Of a stretch of DNA of 64,000 nucleotides, positions 39,098 to 50,858 are shown in pieces. The position numbers and the translations under genes are program-made. The notes below the pieces were generated by a model, which saw only the letters and a list, made by a program, of their open reading frames with translations, made no database searches and was not told the origin of the DNA. How positions within the stretch are numbered: the first letter of the stretch is position 1; the number at the start of each line of letters is the position of its first letter. This DNA comes from Qipengyuania sp. HL-TH1 (GTDB lineage Bacteria; Pseudomonadota; Alphaproteobacteria; Sphingomonadales; Sphingomonadaceae), in NCBI RefSeq assembly GCF_036365825.1, contig NZ_CP142675.1:1054001-1118000 (forward strand), written 5' to 3'.

Positions 39098-40093
39098 TTA
39101 TTTCTGGTGCACCGCCTTGATCAGCGGGCCGTAACCGCTTTCGCCCAGCCATCCGACTTGCGTCTTCGCGCTAACCTCGTTGATTGCGGTTTGCGGAATC
39201 GCGCCGGAGCTGACCGGGAGGCGCACGGGGCGCGTGCCGGGCGCCATGCCGAGCACGTGCGACATGGCGCGAGGAATGTCCATCGGATCGGCGCTGCGGC
39301 CCGATCCGTCCTCGGCGCCCATGCGGGCGACCACTTGCGGATAGCCGTCGAGATGGAGCGGCGCGGCGCGGTCCTTGAGCTCCAGCGAATAGCGGTTGCG
39401 ATTGACCCACACCTTGGTCGGATACCCGCCCGGTTCGATAATCGTGACGCCGATATTGTGCGGGACCAGCTCGTAAGCGAGCTGTTCGAACATCGCCTCG
39501 ACCGCGAATTTGGTCGCCGAATAGTGGCCCGCATAGGGGACGATGACGCGGCCCAGCTGGCTCGACACGGCGAAGATATGTCCCTGCTTGCGCGCGCGCA
39601 TTCCGGGCAGCACCGCGCGGGCAAGCCGGTGGTAGCCAAGCACGTTGGTATCGAAGGCGAGCCTGGTCGCTTCCATGTCCTGGACCTCGACCGGCCCGGT
39701 GATGCCGATCCCGGCATTGTTGACCAGCACATCGAGCCCGCGGCCGATTTCGCGCTCGGCGCTGGCGACGGCATCGGCCACTTCGTGGTCGAGCAGTACG
39801 TCGAGCCGCATCACGCGGATATCGAGCGATTCGTCGCGCGCCAACTGCATCAGCTCCTCGGCCTCGGGACGCGGTGTGTTGCGCATGGTGGCGAAGACGG
39901 TTGCTCCGGCGCGGGCGAAATGTTCGGCGGCGAGGCGCCCGAAACCGGAGGAACACCCGGTAATCAGGATCGCTTTGCCGGTCAGGTCGGGCGCGGGGAT
40001 CAGCTTGTCGTCCTGCGCCCGGACGGCAGTGGCGGCAAGCGCCCCGGTGGCGGCGGCTCCGGCAAGCAGGGTGCGGCGAGTCAAATCAGGCAT
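39098..40093 (-). CDS. short-chain dehydrogenase with Tat-type signal peptide
   Basis: The protein has 331 residues. The N-terminus MPDLTRRTLLAGAAATGALA has a twin-Arg (RR) and a hydrophobic stretch ending in RAQDD, which looks like a Tat signal. A full SDR domain follows: GKAILITGCSSGFGRLAAE for the Rossmann Gly-rich loop, DVLVNNAGIG, and the active site FAVSSQ and YSATKFA with Tyr and Lys. The reaction is probably NAD(P)-dependent reduction or oxidation of a hydroxy group. Export of an NAD(P)-dependent enzyme is unusual, as pyridine nucleotides are cytoplasmic, so the cofactor might be bound before export. Confidence 0.8.
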   Translation of the reverse strand: MPDLTRRTLLAGAAATGALAATAVRAQDDKLIPAPDLTGKAILITGCSSGFGRLAAEHFARAGATVFATMRNTPRPEAEELMQLARDESLDIRVMRLDVLLDHEVADAVASAEREIGRGLDVLVNNAGIGITGPVEVQDMEATRLAFDTNVLGYHRLARAVLPGMRARKQGHIFAVSSQLGRVIVPYAGHYSATKFAVEAMFEQLAYELVPHNIGVTIIEPGGYPTKVWVNRNRYSLELKDRAAPLHLDGYPQVVARMGAEDGSGRSADPMDIPRAMSHVLGMAPGTRPVRLPVSSGAIPQTAINEVSAKTQVGWLGESGYGPLIKAVHQK

Positions 40094-40123
40094 GGCAGTC
40101 TCCCTTTAACTGCAGCCTAGCAA

Positions 40124-40630
40124 TTACCGCGGCGAAAGCGAAGCGAGCCAGCGTTCGGGTTCGCGCGGAGAGCGGATGTAGAGGACCTTGTCTTCATGTC
40201 CCGCGAGAGCCCGCTCGATCCGCTTGCGCGGTCGATTATGCCATGTCGCCACATACCAGAGGAAGCCCGCATCGAAGCGCTCGGGGCAATCGGGGGCCAT
40301 GTCCGGCCGCGTGGTGCCGCGCGCCGACCAGATGCGCCGCATCACCCGCCACAGACAGCGCGCGGCCGAGAATTCGAGAAACACCACCTGGTCGGCACGC
40401 GCGAGCCGCAGTTCCATCGTGCTGGCGTCATTGCCGTCGATGACCCAGCGCGGTGACCGGACGATTGCTTCGAGCTCAGGCCGCCAGTCACACTCGTCCC
40501 GCTCGACCCAACCCGCCGACCACATCAGCTGGTCGAGATGGTAGGATGGCAGGTCGAGCATTTGGCCAAGCCTGCACGCGAGGGTCGATTTCCCGCTCCC
40601 GCACGGCCCCAGGATCATGATCCGGTTCAC
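40124..40630 (-). CDS. P-loop kinase-like AAA protein (adenylate-kinase-like)
   Basis: The protein has 168 residues. The Walker A motif is MILGPCGSGKSTLACRLG, and later parts (YHLDQLMWSAGW, VIDGNDASTMELRLARADQV) match the small P-loop proteins annotated as topology-modulation or FlaR-like kinases. The phosphorylation target is unknown. I kept the GTG start at 40630, since AGGA lies about 8 nt before it and it starts 4 bp after the stop of pth; an ATG at 40618 is also possible. Confidence 0.8.
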   Translation of the reverse strand: MNRIMILGPCGSGKSTLACRLGQMLDLPSYHLDQLMWSAGWVERDECDWRPELEAIVRSPRWVIDGNDASTMELRLARADQVVFLEFSAARCLWRVMRRIWSARGTTRPDMAPDCPERFDAGFLWYVATWHNRPRKRIERALAGHEDKVLYIRSPREPERWLASLSPR

Positions 40631-40634
40631 AGGC

Positions 40635-41204
40635 TCAGTCCTGCAGGCGCAGCGCGATATCGTTCATGAAGCGGGCGTCGTCGCCCTTGGCCAGCCATTC
40701 GGCTTCGGCCGCCATCGCCGCCAGCATGTCGGCCAGCGGGTCCATTTCGCTCTTGGCGTAATTGCCCAGCACATGGCCGTGGACGCGCTCTTTCGATCCG
40801 GGATGGCCGATGCCGATCCGCACGCGGCGGAAATCGGGGCCGAGGTGCTGGTTGATCGACCGCAGCCCGTTATGGCCCGCCAGCCCGCCGCCCATGCGGA
40901 CCTTGACCTTGAACGCGGCGAGGTCGAGCTCGTCGTGGAACACCGTCAGTGCATCGGGGTCGAGCTTGTAGAACCGCAGCGCTTCGCCCACCGCGCGGCC
41001 GCTTTCGTTCATGAAGGTCGCGGGCTTGAGCAGTAGCACCTTGTGCGTGCCGATCCGGCCTTCCTGCGCCCAGCCCGAAAACTTCTTCTGGACCGGGCCG
41101 AAATCGTACATCGCCGCGATGACGTCGACCGCCATGAAGCCGACATTGTGCCGGTTCATCGCATATTTCGGTCCGGGATTTCCAAGGCCTGTCCAGATCT
41201 GCAT
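40635..41204 (-). CDS. pth: peptidyl-tRNA hydrolase
   Basis: The protein has 189 residues. It releases peptides from prematurely dissociated peptidyl-tRNA. Key motifs are WTGLGNPGPKYAMNRHNVGF, in which the His of RHNVG is catalytic, LLLKPATFMNESGRAVGEA, HDELDLAAFKVKVRMGGGLA and GHNGLRSI. It lies downstream of rplY with a terminator hairpin between them and is followed by the small P-loop gene. The start at 41204 gives the conventional N-terminus. Confidence 0.96.
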   Translation of the reverse strand: MQIWTGLGNPGPKYAMNRHNVGFMAVDVIAAMYDFGPVQKKFSGWAQEGRIGTHKVLLLKPATFMNESGRAVGEALRFYKLDPDALTVFHDELDLAAFKVKVRMGGGLAGHNGLRSINQHLGPDFRRVRIGIGHPGSKERVHGHVLGNYAKSEMDPLADMLAAMAAEAEWLAKGDDARFMNDIALRLQD

Positions 41205-41230
41205 GCGGGGTCCTCTAGCGATGGTGGGGC

Positions 41231-41265
41231 CAAACGCAAAACGCCGGCCCCTTGCGGGACCGGCG
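41231..41265 (-). terminator. rplY terminator
   Basis: A stem of CGCCGGCCCC and GGGACCGGCG with one mismatch and a TTGC loop lies at 41242-41265. On the minus strand it is followed by TTTTGCGTTTG. It sits 26 bp past the rplY stop and should end or attenuate that transcript before pth. Confidence 0.65.
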
Positions 41266-41291
41266 CTTCGTTGCGGTGAGGCAAGAGGCGA

Positions 41292-41981
41292 TTATGCGCT
41301 CTTGTCTGCCTGTTCCTGTGCCGCGTCCTCGTCGACACCCTGTTCGGTGGCGGGGACATCCTGCGGATCGGCTTCGCCTTCATCCTGCGAGGTATCGCCT
41401 TCGGCCTTCTTGAGCGCCGAGGGAGCAACCAGCGTGGCGATGGTGAAGTCGCGATCGGTGATCGCGCTTTCGCTACCCGCGGGCAGCTGCACTTCGCTGA
41501 TGTGAATCGAATCGCCGACTTCCTTGCCGGTGACGTCGACTTCGATCTCGCCCGGGATCTTGTCGTTTTCGCAGACCAGTTCGAGCTCGTGACGGACAAC
41601 GTTCAGAACGCCGCCCTTCTTGAGGCCGGGGCTGGCTTCCTCGTTGAGGAACACGACCGGAACCGAAACTTCGATCTTGCCGCCCTTGGCGAGGCGCAGG
41701 AAATCGACATGCTCGGGGCGGTCGGTGACGGGGTGCAGAGCGACGTCCTTGGGGAGCGTGCGCAGCTTCTTGCCGTCCACTTCGAGCTCGACGATCGAGT
41801 TCATGAAGTGGCCGGTGTCGAGCTGCTTGATCAGCTCCTTCTCTTCCACGTGAATCATCGTGGGTTCTTCCTTGCCGCCGTAGATCACGGCGGGGACACG
41901 GCCTTGACGGCGCAGTTGACGGGAGGCTCCCTTGCCAGCCCGTTCGCGCGCCTCGGCCGGCAGGGTCAGAGCGTCGCTCAT
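41292..41981 (-). CDS. rplY: 50S ribosomal protein L25 (CTC type)
   Basis: The protein has 229 residues from [10 protein letters not shown], the long form with an extra C-terminal CTC domain. It binds 5S rRNA. The N-terminal part has [20 protein letters not shown] and [10 protein letters not shown]. The C-terminal domain starts near [15 protein letters not shown] and ends in an acidic Glu/Asp-rich tail. The ORF is open for another 64 codons upstream, but these lack the conserved start. It is placed next to pth, as in many bacteria. Confidence 0.95.
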   Translation of the reverse strand: MSDALTLPAEARERAGKGASRQLRRQGRVPAVIYGGKEEPTMIHVEEKELIKQLDTGHFMNSIVELEVDGKKLRTLPKDVALHPVTDRPEHVDFLRLAKGGKIEVSVPVVFLNEEASPGLKKGGVLNVVRHELELVCENDKIPGEIEVDVTGKEVGDSIHISEVQLPAGSESAITDRDFTIATLVAPSALKKAEGDTSQDEGEADPQDVPATEQGVDEDAAQEQADKSA

Positions 41982-42111
41982 GGCACTTACCTTTCGAATG
42001 CTATTTGGTTGCTCGGTCCACCACGCCTCCAGGGATGACCATGGTGCCGAAGGCCGCGCGCATAGCAGGGCGGGGCCGAAAGGCAAGCAAGAACGCCCGG
42101 GGGAGGCGGGC

Positions 42112-42999
42112 TTATTCGACCCGGCGAATGGTGAAACCGCGGGCTTCGAGCATGGTCGGCAGGCCGTCCGCACCCAGCAGATGGCCCGCGCCCACCGCGA
42201 TCAGCGGCTTGTCGCGCGCCGACAGCAGGTTCTCGATCTGCGCCGCCCAATCGGCATTGCGGTCGCGCAGCAGCGCCTGCGCCAGTTCGGGATCGGCCAG
42301 GATGCCCCGCCTCGTGAGCTGCGTGAGCTGTTCGGTATCGCCTTCGAGCCAGGCGGTGGCGAGCGTGGAGATTTCGCCCTCATTGGCGCGCGATTCCTCG
42401 AGCACGGCATTGAGCAGGTCGCGCTGCTCGCTCTCGGGCAGCGTATCGAAGATCGCCAGCTGCTTGCGCGCGCCTTCGAGCTCGACCACCTCGCGCTTGT
42501 CGAACACGGCCAGCAGCGCGCGGTCGGCGCCATTTTCCGACTTGGAGGATTGCGCCACCTGCGCCAGCGCCAGCGCGGCGGCCCAGCTTTCCATCGGATC
42601 GAAATAGCCGCGGCGGACCTTGGCCTTGACCAGCAACGTCTCGAACTCGTCGCGCAAGGCGGGATCGATCCGCTGCGCCAGCGGCCCGGCGGGGCGATCG
42701 AAGGCCATTTCCTCGAACAGCGTCGACAGCTCATCGCCATTTTCCAGATTGGCGACCTCGACCACCAGCATGTCGGCCTCGGCCAGCACGGCGTCGAGTT
42801 GGGGCGAGCGCCATTTCGCGCCGTCGGGCAGTGCATGGATGGTCCCGAACAACCAGCCTTCGACCGCGCCCCTGCTGTCGGCGATCTCCCACAGCGCGGG
42901 GTAGGGTCCTTCGGGCTTGGCCGGATCGGCCTGCTTCCCGCAGGCGGAGAGCAGCAGCACGAGTGCGATGCACAGCGAAGGAAGAAAGCGGCGGGTCAC
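42112..42999 (-). CDS. TraB/GumN family lipoprotein, first copy
   Basis: The protein has 295 residues. The signal [18 protein letters not shown] has a lipobox. The TraB/GumN features are [15 protein letters not shown] near the N-terminus, a paired Glu ([10 protein letters not shown]), and the C-terminal [20 protein letters not shown] with the conserved GxGH. The family has a peptidase-like metal-binding fold of uncertain function. The GTG at 42999 is preferred over the ATG at 43014, because GGGAGG lies 4 nt before the GTG and would otherwise be inside the coding sequence. It is a tandem paralogue of the next gene. Confidence 0.85.
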   Translation of the reverse strand: MTRRFLPSLCIALVLLLSACGKQADPAKPEGPYPALWEIADSRGAVEGWLFGTIHALPDGAKWRSPQLDAVLAEADMLVVEVANLENGDELSTLFEEMAFDRPAGPLAQRIDPALRDEFETLLVKAKVRRGYFDPMESWAAALALAQVAQSSKSENGADRALLAVFDKREVVELEGARKQLAIFDTLPESEQRDLLNAVLEESRANEGEISTLATAWLEGDTEQLTQLTRRGILADPELAQALLRDRNADWAAQIENLLSARDKPLIAVGAGHLLGADGLPTMLEARGFTIRRVE

Positions 43000-43066
43000 G
43001 CCTCCTCCCTGCATGGTTTACTCACCGTGGCAAGTCGGGAATTGCCCGTGCCCGGTCGCGGGACGA

Positions 43067-43996
43067 TTACTGGATGCGCGTCACGGACAGCCCGCGTCCG
43101 GCAAGGTAATCCTGCACGCTGCCACGCCCGGCCAGATGGCCCGCGCCGACCGCGACGAAGACGGTGCCCGGCTCGTCAAGGCGGCCATCGATCCACTCGG
43201 CCCAGCGCTCGTTACGGTCGTAGAGCAGCGCATGCGCCAGCACCGGGTCGGTCAGCCCGTCGTTCATCAGCGCGGCGAGGCCATCGGCATCGCCTTCGAG
43301 CCATTCGGCGACCATGTCGTCCATCATCGGTACGACCTGGTCGATATTGTCGGCTGACACCATCAGGAAGGCGATCTGCGATTCGACCGGCAGCGTGTCG
43401 AACAATTCGATCTGCCATTCGAGCGTCTCGAGCGCACCGCGCGCGACGTCGGCGGGGGCCAGTTCCTCGAGCTTCGCCTCCACCCCGCTTTCGGCGGTAT
43501 AGCCCGCCTGCAGCAACGGAACGACCGCCAGCGTCATCCCGGCAAACCACGGCTCGAAGCGGTCGAAGGCCGCGGGCGGCATGGCCAGCTTGGTGAGCGC
43601 GAGTTCATAGCTCGTCCGATCGGGTTCGGAGAGCATGTCGCGCAGTGTCTCATCGGCGGGCAGCAGTGCACTGGTCATCACCATCTGCTGCGCGGCGGGG
43701 TCATGCGCCGCATTGCTGGGGATCTCGGTGACCAGTTCCTGCGAGACGGCGAGCGCGGTCTCGATCGGCCCCTTGTACCATTCGATGCTTTCGGGAAGTG
43801 CATGGACGGTGCCGAACAGGTAGATCGTGGTATCCGCATCGGCGACCTGCCACAGGCCGGGACCCGCAGCGACGGGAGCCTCGGCCATAGCCGGGGCGAC
43901 CGCAACGTCGGCTTCGGGCAGCGCGGCGCAGCCCTGCAGCGCCAGGCCGAGCGGGGCGAGGCAGGCGAGCGCCGGGCGGATCGAGATGCGGTTCAT
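43067..43996 (-). CDS. TraB/GumN family lipoprotein, second copy
   Basis: The protein has 309 residues from MNRISIRPAL. The lipobox LQGC ends the signal. It carries the same family landmarks as the neighbouring gene: YLFGTVHALPESIEW, a Glu-rich segment (QELVTEIPSN), and AVGAGHLAGRGSVQDYL. The two proteins share order and spacing of motifs but differ in most other residues, so the duplication is old. It is divergent from glyQ across 139 bp. The ORF is open upstream to 44215, but that part reads into the divergent region. Confidence 0.85.
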   Translation of the reverse strand: MNRISIRPALACLAPLGLALQGCAALPEADVAVAPAMAEAPVAAGPGLWQVADADTTIYLFGTVHALPESIEWYKGPIETALAVSQELVTEIPSNAAHDPAAQQMVMTSALLPADETLRDMLSEPDRTSYELALTKLAMPPAAFDRFEPWFAGMTLAVVPLLQAGYTAESGVEAKLEELAPADVARGALETLEWQIELFDTLPVESQIAFLMVSADNIDQVVPMMDDMVAEWLEGDADGLAALMNDGLTDPVLAHALLYDRNERWAEWIDGRLDEPGTVFVAVGAGHLAGRGSVQDYLAGRGLSVTRIQ

Positions 43997-44135
43997 GCGG
44001 TGTGATTCCCTGTCGTTGAAGGCCGCGATACCGAGCATTGCGACGAATTGCCAAGTCGCCGGTGGATATTGCAGCGCAAGCCGCGCTGCGCTGCGGCATT
44101 GACCCTGTTTGACGCTTGCGCCATTGCCCCGCGCC

Positions 44136-45035
44136 ATGGACCGCAATCCGCAAAATTCCTTCCAGGACATGATCCTCGCGCTGCACGATTTCTGGAGCGC
44201 GCAGGGCTGCCTCATCCTGCAACCCTACGACATGCGCATGGGCGCAGGCACCTTCCACACCGCGACGACACTGCGCGCGCTCGGCCCCGAGCCGTGGAAC
44301 GCCGCCTTCGTCCAGCCCTGCCGCCGCCCGACCGACGGGCGCTATGGCGAGAACCCCAACCGGCTGCAGCATTATTACCAGTACCAGGTGATCCTGAAGC
44401 CGAGCCCGCCCGATATCCAGGACCTCTATCTCAAGAGCCTCGAAGTGATCGGCATCGATCCGCTCAAGCACGACATTCGCTTCGTCGAGGATGACTGGGA
44501 AAGCCCGACGCTGGGCGCCTGGGGTCTGGGCTGGGAAGTCTGGTGCGACGGGATGGAAGTCACCCAGTTCACCTATTTCCAGCAGATGGGCGGGTTCGAT
44601 TGCAAGCCGGTGGCGGGCGAACTGACCTACGGGCTCGAACGCCTGGCCATGTATATCCAGGGCGTCGACAGCGTCTACGATCTCGCCTTCAACGATCGCG
44701 GCGTGAGCTATGGCGACGTCTTCCTCGAGAACGAGAAGCAGATGTCGAAGTGGAACTTCGAGGTCGCCGAGACCGATGCGCTGTTCGACCTGTTCAACAA
44801 GGCCGAAGCCGAGTGCCGGAACGCGCTCGCCAATGACGTGCCGATCGCCGCCTACGAGCAGGCGGTCGAGGCCAGCCACATCTTCAACCTGTTGCAGGCG
44901 CGCGGCGTGATCAGTGTGCAGGAACGCGCCAGCTATATGGGCCGCGTCCGCGACCTCGCGCGCGGCAGCTGCGAAGCGCATATGGCCAAGGAAGCGCCCG
45001 TCTGGGCCGAGAAATATCCGGAGTGGTCGAAATGA
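44136..45035 (+). CDS. glyQ: glycyl-tRNA synthetase alpha subunit
   Basis: The protein has 299 residues. GlyQ carries the catalytic core of the alpha2beta2 glycyl-tRNA synthetase. Typical segments are [59 protein letters not shown] and [20 protein letters not shown]. The ATG at 44136 is chosen since [10 protein letters not shown] starts the conserved part; the earlier ATG at 44109 lies outside it. glyS follows after 123 bp, separated by a palindromic repeat. Confidence 0.97.
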   Translation: MDRNPQNSFQDMILALHDFWSAQGCLILQPYDMRMGAGTFHTATTLRALGPEPWNAAFVQPCRRPTDGRYGENPNRLQHYYQYQVILKPSPPDIQDLYLKSLEVIGIDPLKHDIRFVEDDWESPTLGAWGLGWEVWCDGMEVTQFTYFQQMGGFDCKPVAGELTYGLERLAMYIQGVDSVYDLAFNDRGVSYGDVFLENEKQMSKWNFEVAETDALFDLFNKAEAECRNALANDVPIAAYEQAVEASHIFNLLQARGVISVQERASYMGRVRDLARGSCEAHMAKEAPVWAEKYPEWSK

Positions 45036-45060
45036 TCTCTGCCAGTCCTAAACCGTACTT

Positions 45061-45148
45061 CGTCACCCCCGCGCAGGCGGGGGTCCAGATAACCTCCCTT
45101 GCGCGCGCCACAGCCCTTATCTGGGCCCCTGCCTGCGCAGGGGCGACG
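45061..45148. repeat. REP-like inverted repeat between glyQ and glyS
   Basis: Two 30-nt arms, 45061-45090 and 45119-45148, are reverse complements at 26 of 30 positions. Each arm has its own smaller palindrome (CACCCCCGCGCAGGCGGGGG and CCCCTGCCTGCGCAGGGG). Translated, this sequence gives the WTPACAGVT peptide often seen as a false ORF in sphingomonad genomes, so it is probably a dispersed palindromic element (REP or BIME type). The right arm ends where the glyS Shine-Dalgarno sequence begins. Confidence 0.7.
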
Positions 45149-45158
45149 GAGGTGGCGA

Positions 45159-47318
45159 ATGTCTGATTTCCTCCTCGAACTGCGCAGCGAAGAAATCCCC
45201 GCCCGCATGCAGGCGGGCGCGCGCGCCGAACTCGAAAAGCTGTTCCGCCGCGAAATGGATGCCGCCGGTGTCGAAGCGGGCGAGATCACCGTTTGGTCGA
45301 CCCCGCGCCGCCTTGCGCTCATCGCGCGCGGGCTCCCGCTGGCGACCGAGGCGGTCAGCGAAGAACTGAAAGGTCCGCCCGTCGGCGCGCCCGAACAGGC
45401 GGTCGACGGTTTCTGCCGCAAGGCTGGCGTCGACAAGGCCGATCTCCAAATTCGAGAGATCAAGGGCCGCGAAACCTATTTCGCGGTCAAGAACGTACCC
45501 GGCCGCGCCACGGCGGACCTGCTCGCCGAAGCGATCCCCGCGATCGTGCGGGACTTCAGCTGGCCCAAGTCGATGCGCTGGGGTGGTGCCTCGATCAGCA
45601 CCGAATCCTTGCGCTGGGTGCGCCCGCTGTCGGGCATCGTCGCGCTGCTGGGCGACGAAGTGGTCGACTGCGAAGTGCACGGCGTCACCAGCGGTGCGGT
45701 CACGCTGGGGCACCGCTTCCACCATTCGGGCGACATCACCATCGGCAATGCCGACGACTACGCGATGAAGCTGCGCGCGGGGCACGTCATCGTCGACCAT
45801 GAGGAACGGCAGGACCTGATCCGCTCGGGCGCCACCAAGGTTGCGAGCGAAGCCGGCCTCCGCCTCGTCGAGGACGAGGGGCTGGTGATCGAGAATGCCG
45901 GCCTGACCGAATGGCCCGTTCCGCTGCTCGGCCGGTTCGAGGAGGATTTCCTCGAGGTCCCGCCCGAGACGATCCAGTTGACCGCGCGCGTCAACCAGAA
46001 GTATTTCGTGTGTGAAGACAGCGCGGGCACACTCGCCAACGCTTTCATCTGCACCGCCAATATCGAGGCGGAGGATGGCGGCGCGCGCGTGGTCGACGGC
46101 AACCGCAAGGTCCTCGCCGCCCGCCTGTCCGACGCGCGCTTCTTCTGGGACGTCGACCGCAAGAAGACGCTCGCCGAACACACCAAGGGGCTGGAGCAAA
46201 TCACCTTCCACGAAAAGCTGGGCACCGTGGCCGACAAGGTCGAACGCGTGGCTAAGCTGGCCGATTGGCTGGTCTTCGATGCCAAGGCCCCGAACGGCGA
46301 CCCCAAGCTGGCGCGACAGGCGGCTGAACTCAGCAAGGCCGATCTCGTCACCGAGATGGTCGGTGAGTTTCCCGAACTGCAGGGTCTGATGGGCGGATAT
46401 TACGCCAAGGCCGAAGGCTTGCCCATCGAGGTCGCCGATGCGATCCGCGATCATTACAGGCCGGTTGGCGCGAGCGACGAGGTCCCCACAGCTCCGACTG
46501 CGGTTGCCGTGAGCCTTGCCGACAAACTCGACAATCTGCTCAGCTTCTTCAAGATCGACATCCTGCCCACCGGCTCGAAGGATCCCTTTGCCCTGCGCCG
46601 CGCAGCGCTCGGCTATCTTCGGCTCGTGCAGGTCAATGATCTCAAGCTGTCGCTCGACGAAGTGGCTCACGCCTGGGCGAGCAGACCCTTGCCCAAACTC
46701 GCGGAAAAGCTGGCCGATTTCCTGTTGGACCGTCTTGCCGTGCAGTTGCGCGACGAAGGGGTTCGCCACGACTACGTGCAGGCTTCGCGCAGTTGGCAAG
46801 GGCGCCCCGACCAGCGGATCGATCGCGTCGAAGCCCGGGCGAGGGCGCTCGCCGGCTTCCTCGACACCGAAGACGGCGCCAACCTGCTCGCGGGCTACAA
46901 GCGCGCGGCCAATATCCTCAAGAAGGAAGACTGGCACGGCGCCGAGGGCGAGATCGCCCGCACAGGCGAGGAAGACCCGCTCGCGCTGGTCGACGATCCC
47001 GATATGACAGCGGTGATCCAGGCCAAGATGGCCGAGCGCCATGCGAAAGAGCTTTCCTACGCACCCGAACCCGCCGAGAAGGCGCTCATGGATGCGCTTG
47101 CGAAATCGGAACCGGCGGCAAGCCGAGCCATTGAAGATGAAGACTTTTCCGCCGCCATGGCCGCGCTGGCTGCATTGCGGGCGCCGATCGACCGGTTCTT
47201 CGAAGAAGTGACGGTAAATGCGGATGAAGAAAACAAGCGGGCGCACCGTCTCGACCTGCTTGCGCGCTTCCGTGCTGCAGTGCACAAAGTCGCCGATTTC
47301 AGCCGCATCGAGGGCTGA
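45159..47318 (+). CDS. glyS: glycyl-tRNA synthetase beta subunit
   Basis: The protein has 719 residues. The beta subunit binds tRNA and is essential for the alpha2beta2 enzyme. Recognised segments are FLLELRSEEIPARMQ at the start, the GRETYFAV and SWPKSMRWG blocks, QKYFVCEDSAGTLANAFI, DARFFWDVDRKKTLAEHTKG and the helical C-terminal anticodon-binding part with DPFALRRAALGYLRL. The ATG at 45159 has GGAGG 6 nt upstream. The frame stays open upstream through the palindromic repeat, but those residues do not belong to the protein. Confidence 0.96.
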   Translation: MSDFLLELRSEEIPARMQAGARAELEKLFRREMDAAGVEAGEITVWSTPRRLALIARGLPLATEAVSEELKGPPVGAPEQAVDGFCRKAGVDKADLQIREIKGRETYFAVKNVPGRATADLLAEAIPAIVRDFSWPKSMRWGGASISTESLRWVRPLSGIVALLGDEVVDCEVHGVTSGAVTLGHRFHHSGDITIGNADDYAMKLRAGHVIVDHEERQDLIRSGATKVASEAGLRLVEDEGLVIENAGLTEWPVPLLGRFEEDFLEVPPETIQLTARVNQKYFVCEDSAGTLANAFICTANIEAEDGGARVVDGNRKVLAARLSDARFFWDVDRKKTLAEHTKGLEQITFHEKLGTVADKVERVAKLADWLVFDAKAPNGDPKLARQAAELSKADLVTEMVGEFPELQGLMGGYYAKAEGLPIEVADAIRDHYRPVGASDEVPTAPTAVAVSLADKLDNLLSFFKIDILPTGSKDPFALRRAALGYLRLVQVNDLKLSLDEVAHAWASRPLPKLAEKLADFLLDRLAVQLRDEGVRHDYVQASRSWQGRPDQRIDRVEARARALAGFLDTEDGANLLAGYKRAANILKKEDWHGAEGEIARTGEEDPLALVDDPDMTAVIQAKMAERHAKELSYAPEPAEKALMDALAKSEPAASRAIEDEDFSAAMAALAALRAPIDRFFEEVTVNADEENKRAHRLDLLARFRAAVHKVADFSRIEG

Positions 47319-47331
47319 TGAATTTTTGCTC

Positions 47332-47349
47332 CATGGACCGTGGTCCATG
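47332..47349. promoter_or_regulatory. 18-bp palindrome between glyS and ppdK
   Basis: CATGGACCGTGGTCCATG is an 8-2-8 near-palindrome lying 26 bp before the ppdK start. It could be an operator or an mRNA structure for ppdK expression. No regulator is identified. Confidence 0.4.
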
Positions 47350-47375
47350 TGGTCCAAGTTGTGGGAATTGCCTTG

Positions 47376-50044
<2,669 letters not shown>

Positions 50045-50048
<4 letters not shown>

Positions 50049-50803
50049 TCCTTCCAGCCGGTAAGGGTCAGGATCTCGAAGCTTTCGAGCACGCGGCCCT
50101 TGTCGTTGGCTGCCTTGCGAAAGGCCTGTTCGGCACGTTCCAGCGCGGCCTTGCCCAGCGGTGGCGGGGCGCTCGCCAGCGTGCCGCCAAGGCCCTGGTC
50201 GCGCAAGTCCGACACCAGTCGTTCGAGCGTCCCGAAGGAAACGGTCAGCGAACGGCTGTCGACCACCTGCCGCTTGAACAGCGCCCGTTGCAGCAGCGCG
50301 GAAGCGGCCTGGTTGTCGACCAGCGGATGCATCCGTGCAGCCGGCCTGTCGGGTTCCGCGGCAAGCATCGCGCGGCGCAGATGCGGCAGGCTGCCTGCAC
50401 CCACGATGCTGGCGATGAGCATGCCGTCATCGCCCAGCGCATTGCGCAGGTGGAGCAGCGCGCCGGGCAGGTCGTTGACCCGGTCGAGCGAGGCCAAGCT
50501 GACGATCAAGTCGTAGGGCGCGCCCGGGACGGGCTGTTCCTCGTCGAGCGTGGCGACATCGCGCTCCTCGACCTCGGAGCCTGCGCCGCGCAGCGACAAG
50601 GCCAGCGTGCCGGTCCAGTCACCGATCACCAGCACGCGATTGGGCGCCAGGCGCATGAATTCGAGCCGGTCGAGCACGTCCTCGACCATGTCGTCGAGGA
50701 TGTAGCGCGCCGCATCGCGGTGGGCCTGCCGCACCCGGGCGCGGCGCAGGCCGACAATGCGGCGCTGGCGGGAGAAGATGCGGGGCGGTGCCTGGCTAGC
50801 CAT
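50045..50803 (-). CDS. SAM-dependent methyltransferase (BioC/NDUFAF5-like)
   Basis: The protein has 252 residues from MASQAPPRIF. The SAM-binding strand region VLVIGDWTGTLALSL and the second-strand DVATLDEE are visible, followed by DLIVSLASLDRVNDLPGALL. It resembles the methyltransferase-like gene commonly found beside comF in alphaproteobacteria. The role is unclear. The ATG at 50803 is chosen because the ORF upstream to 50911 overlaps the comF start. It is divergent from comF across 55 bp and convergent with ppdK. Confidence 0.8.
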
Positions 50804-50858
50804 CGCGCATCGCCCTGCCGCGCTTGCCAGCCTCGCGCAAGCGGCGCAGCATGCGAAG

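Noticed and set aside
44000..44135. Glycine riboswitch or T-box before glyQ
   Set aside because: No conserved aptamer or T-box sequence could be recognised in this 139-bp gap.
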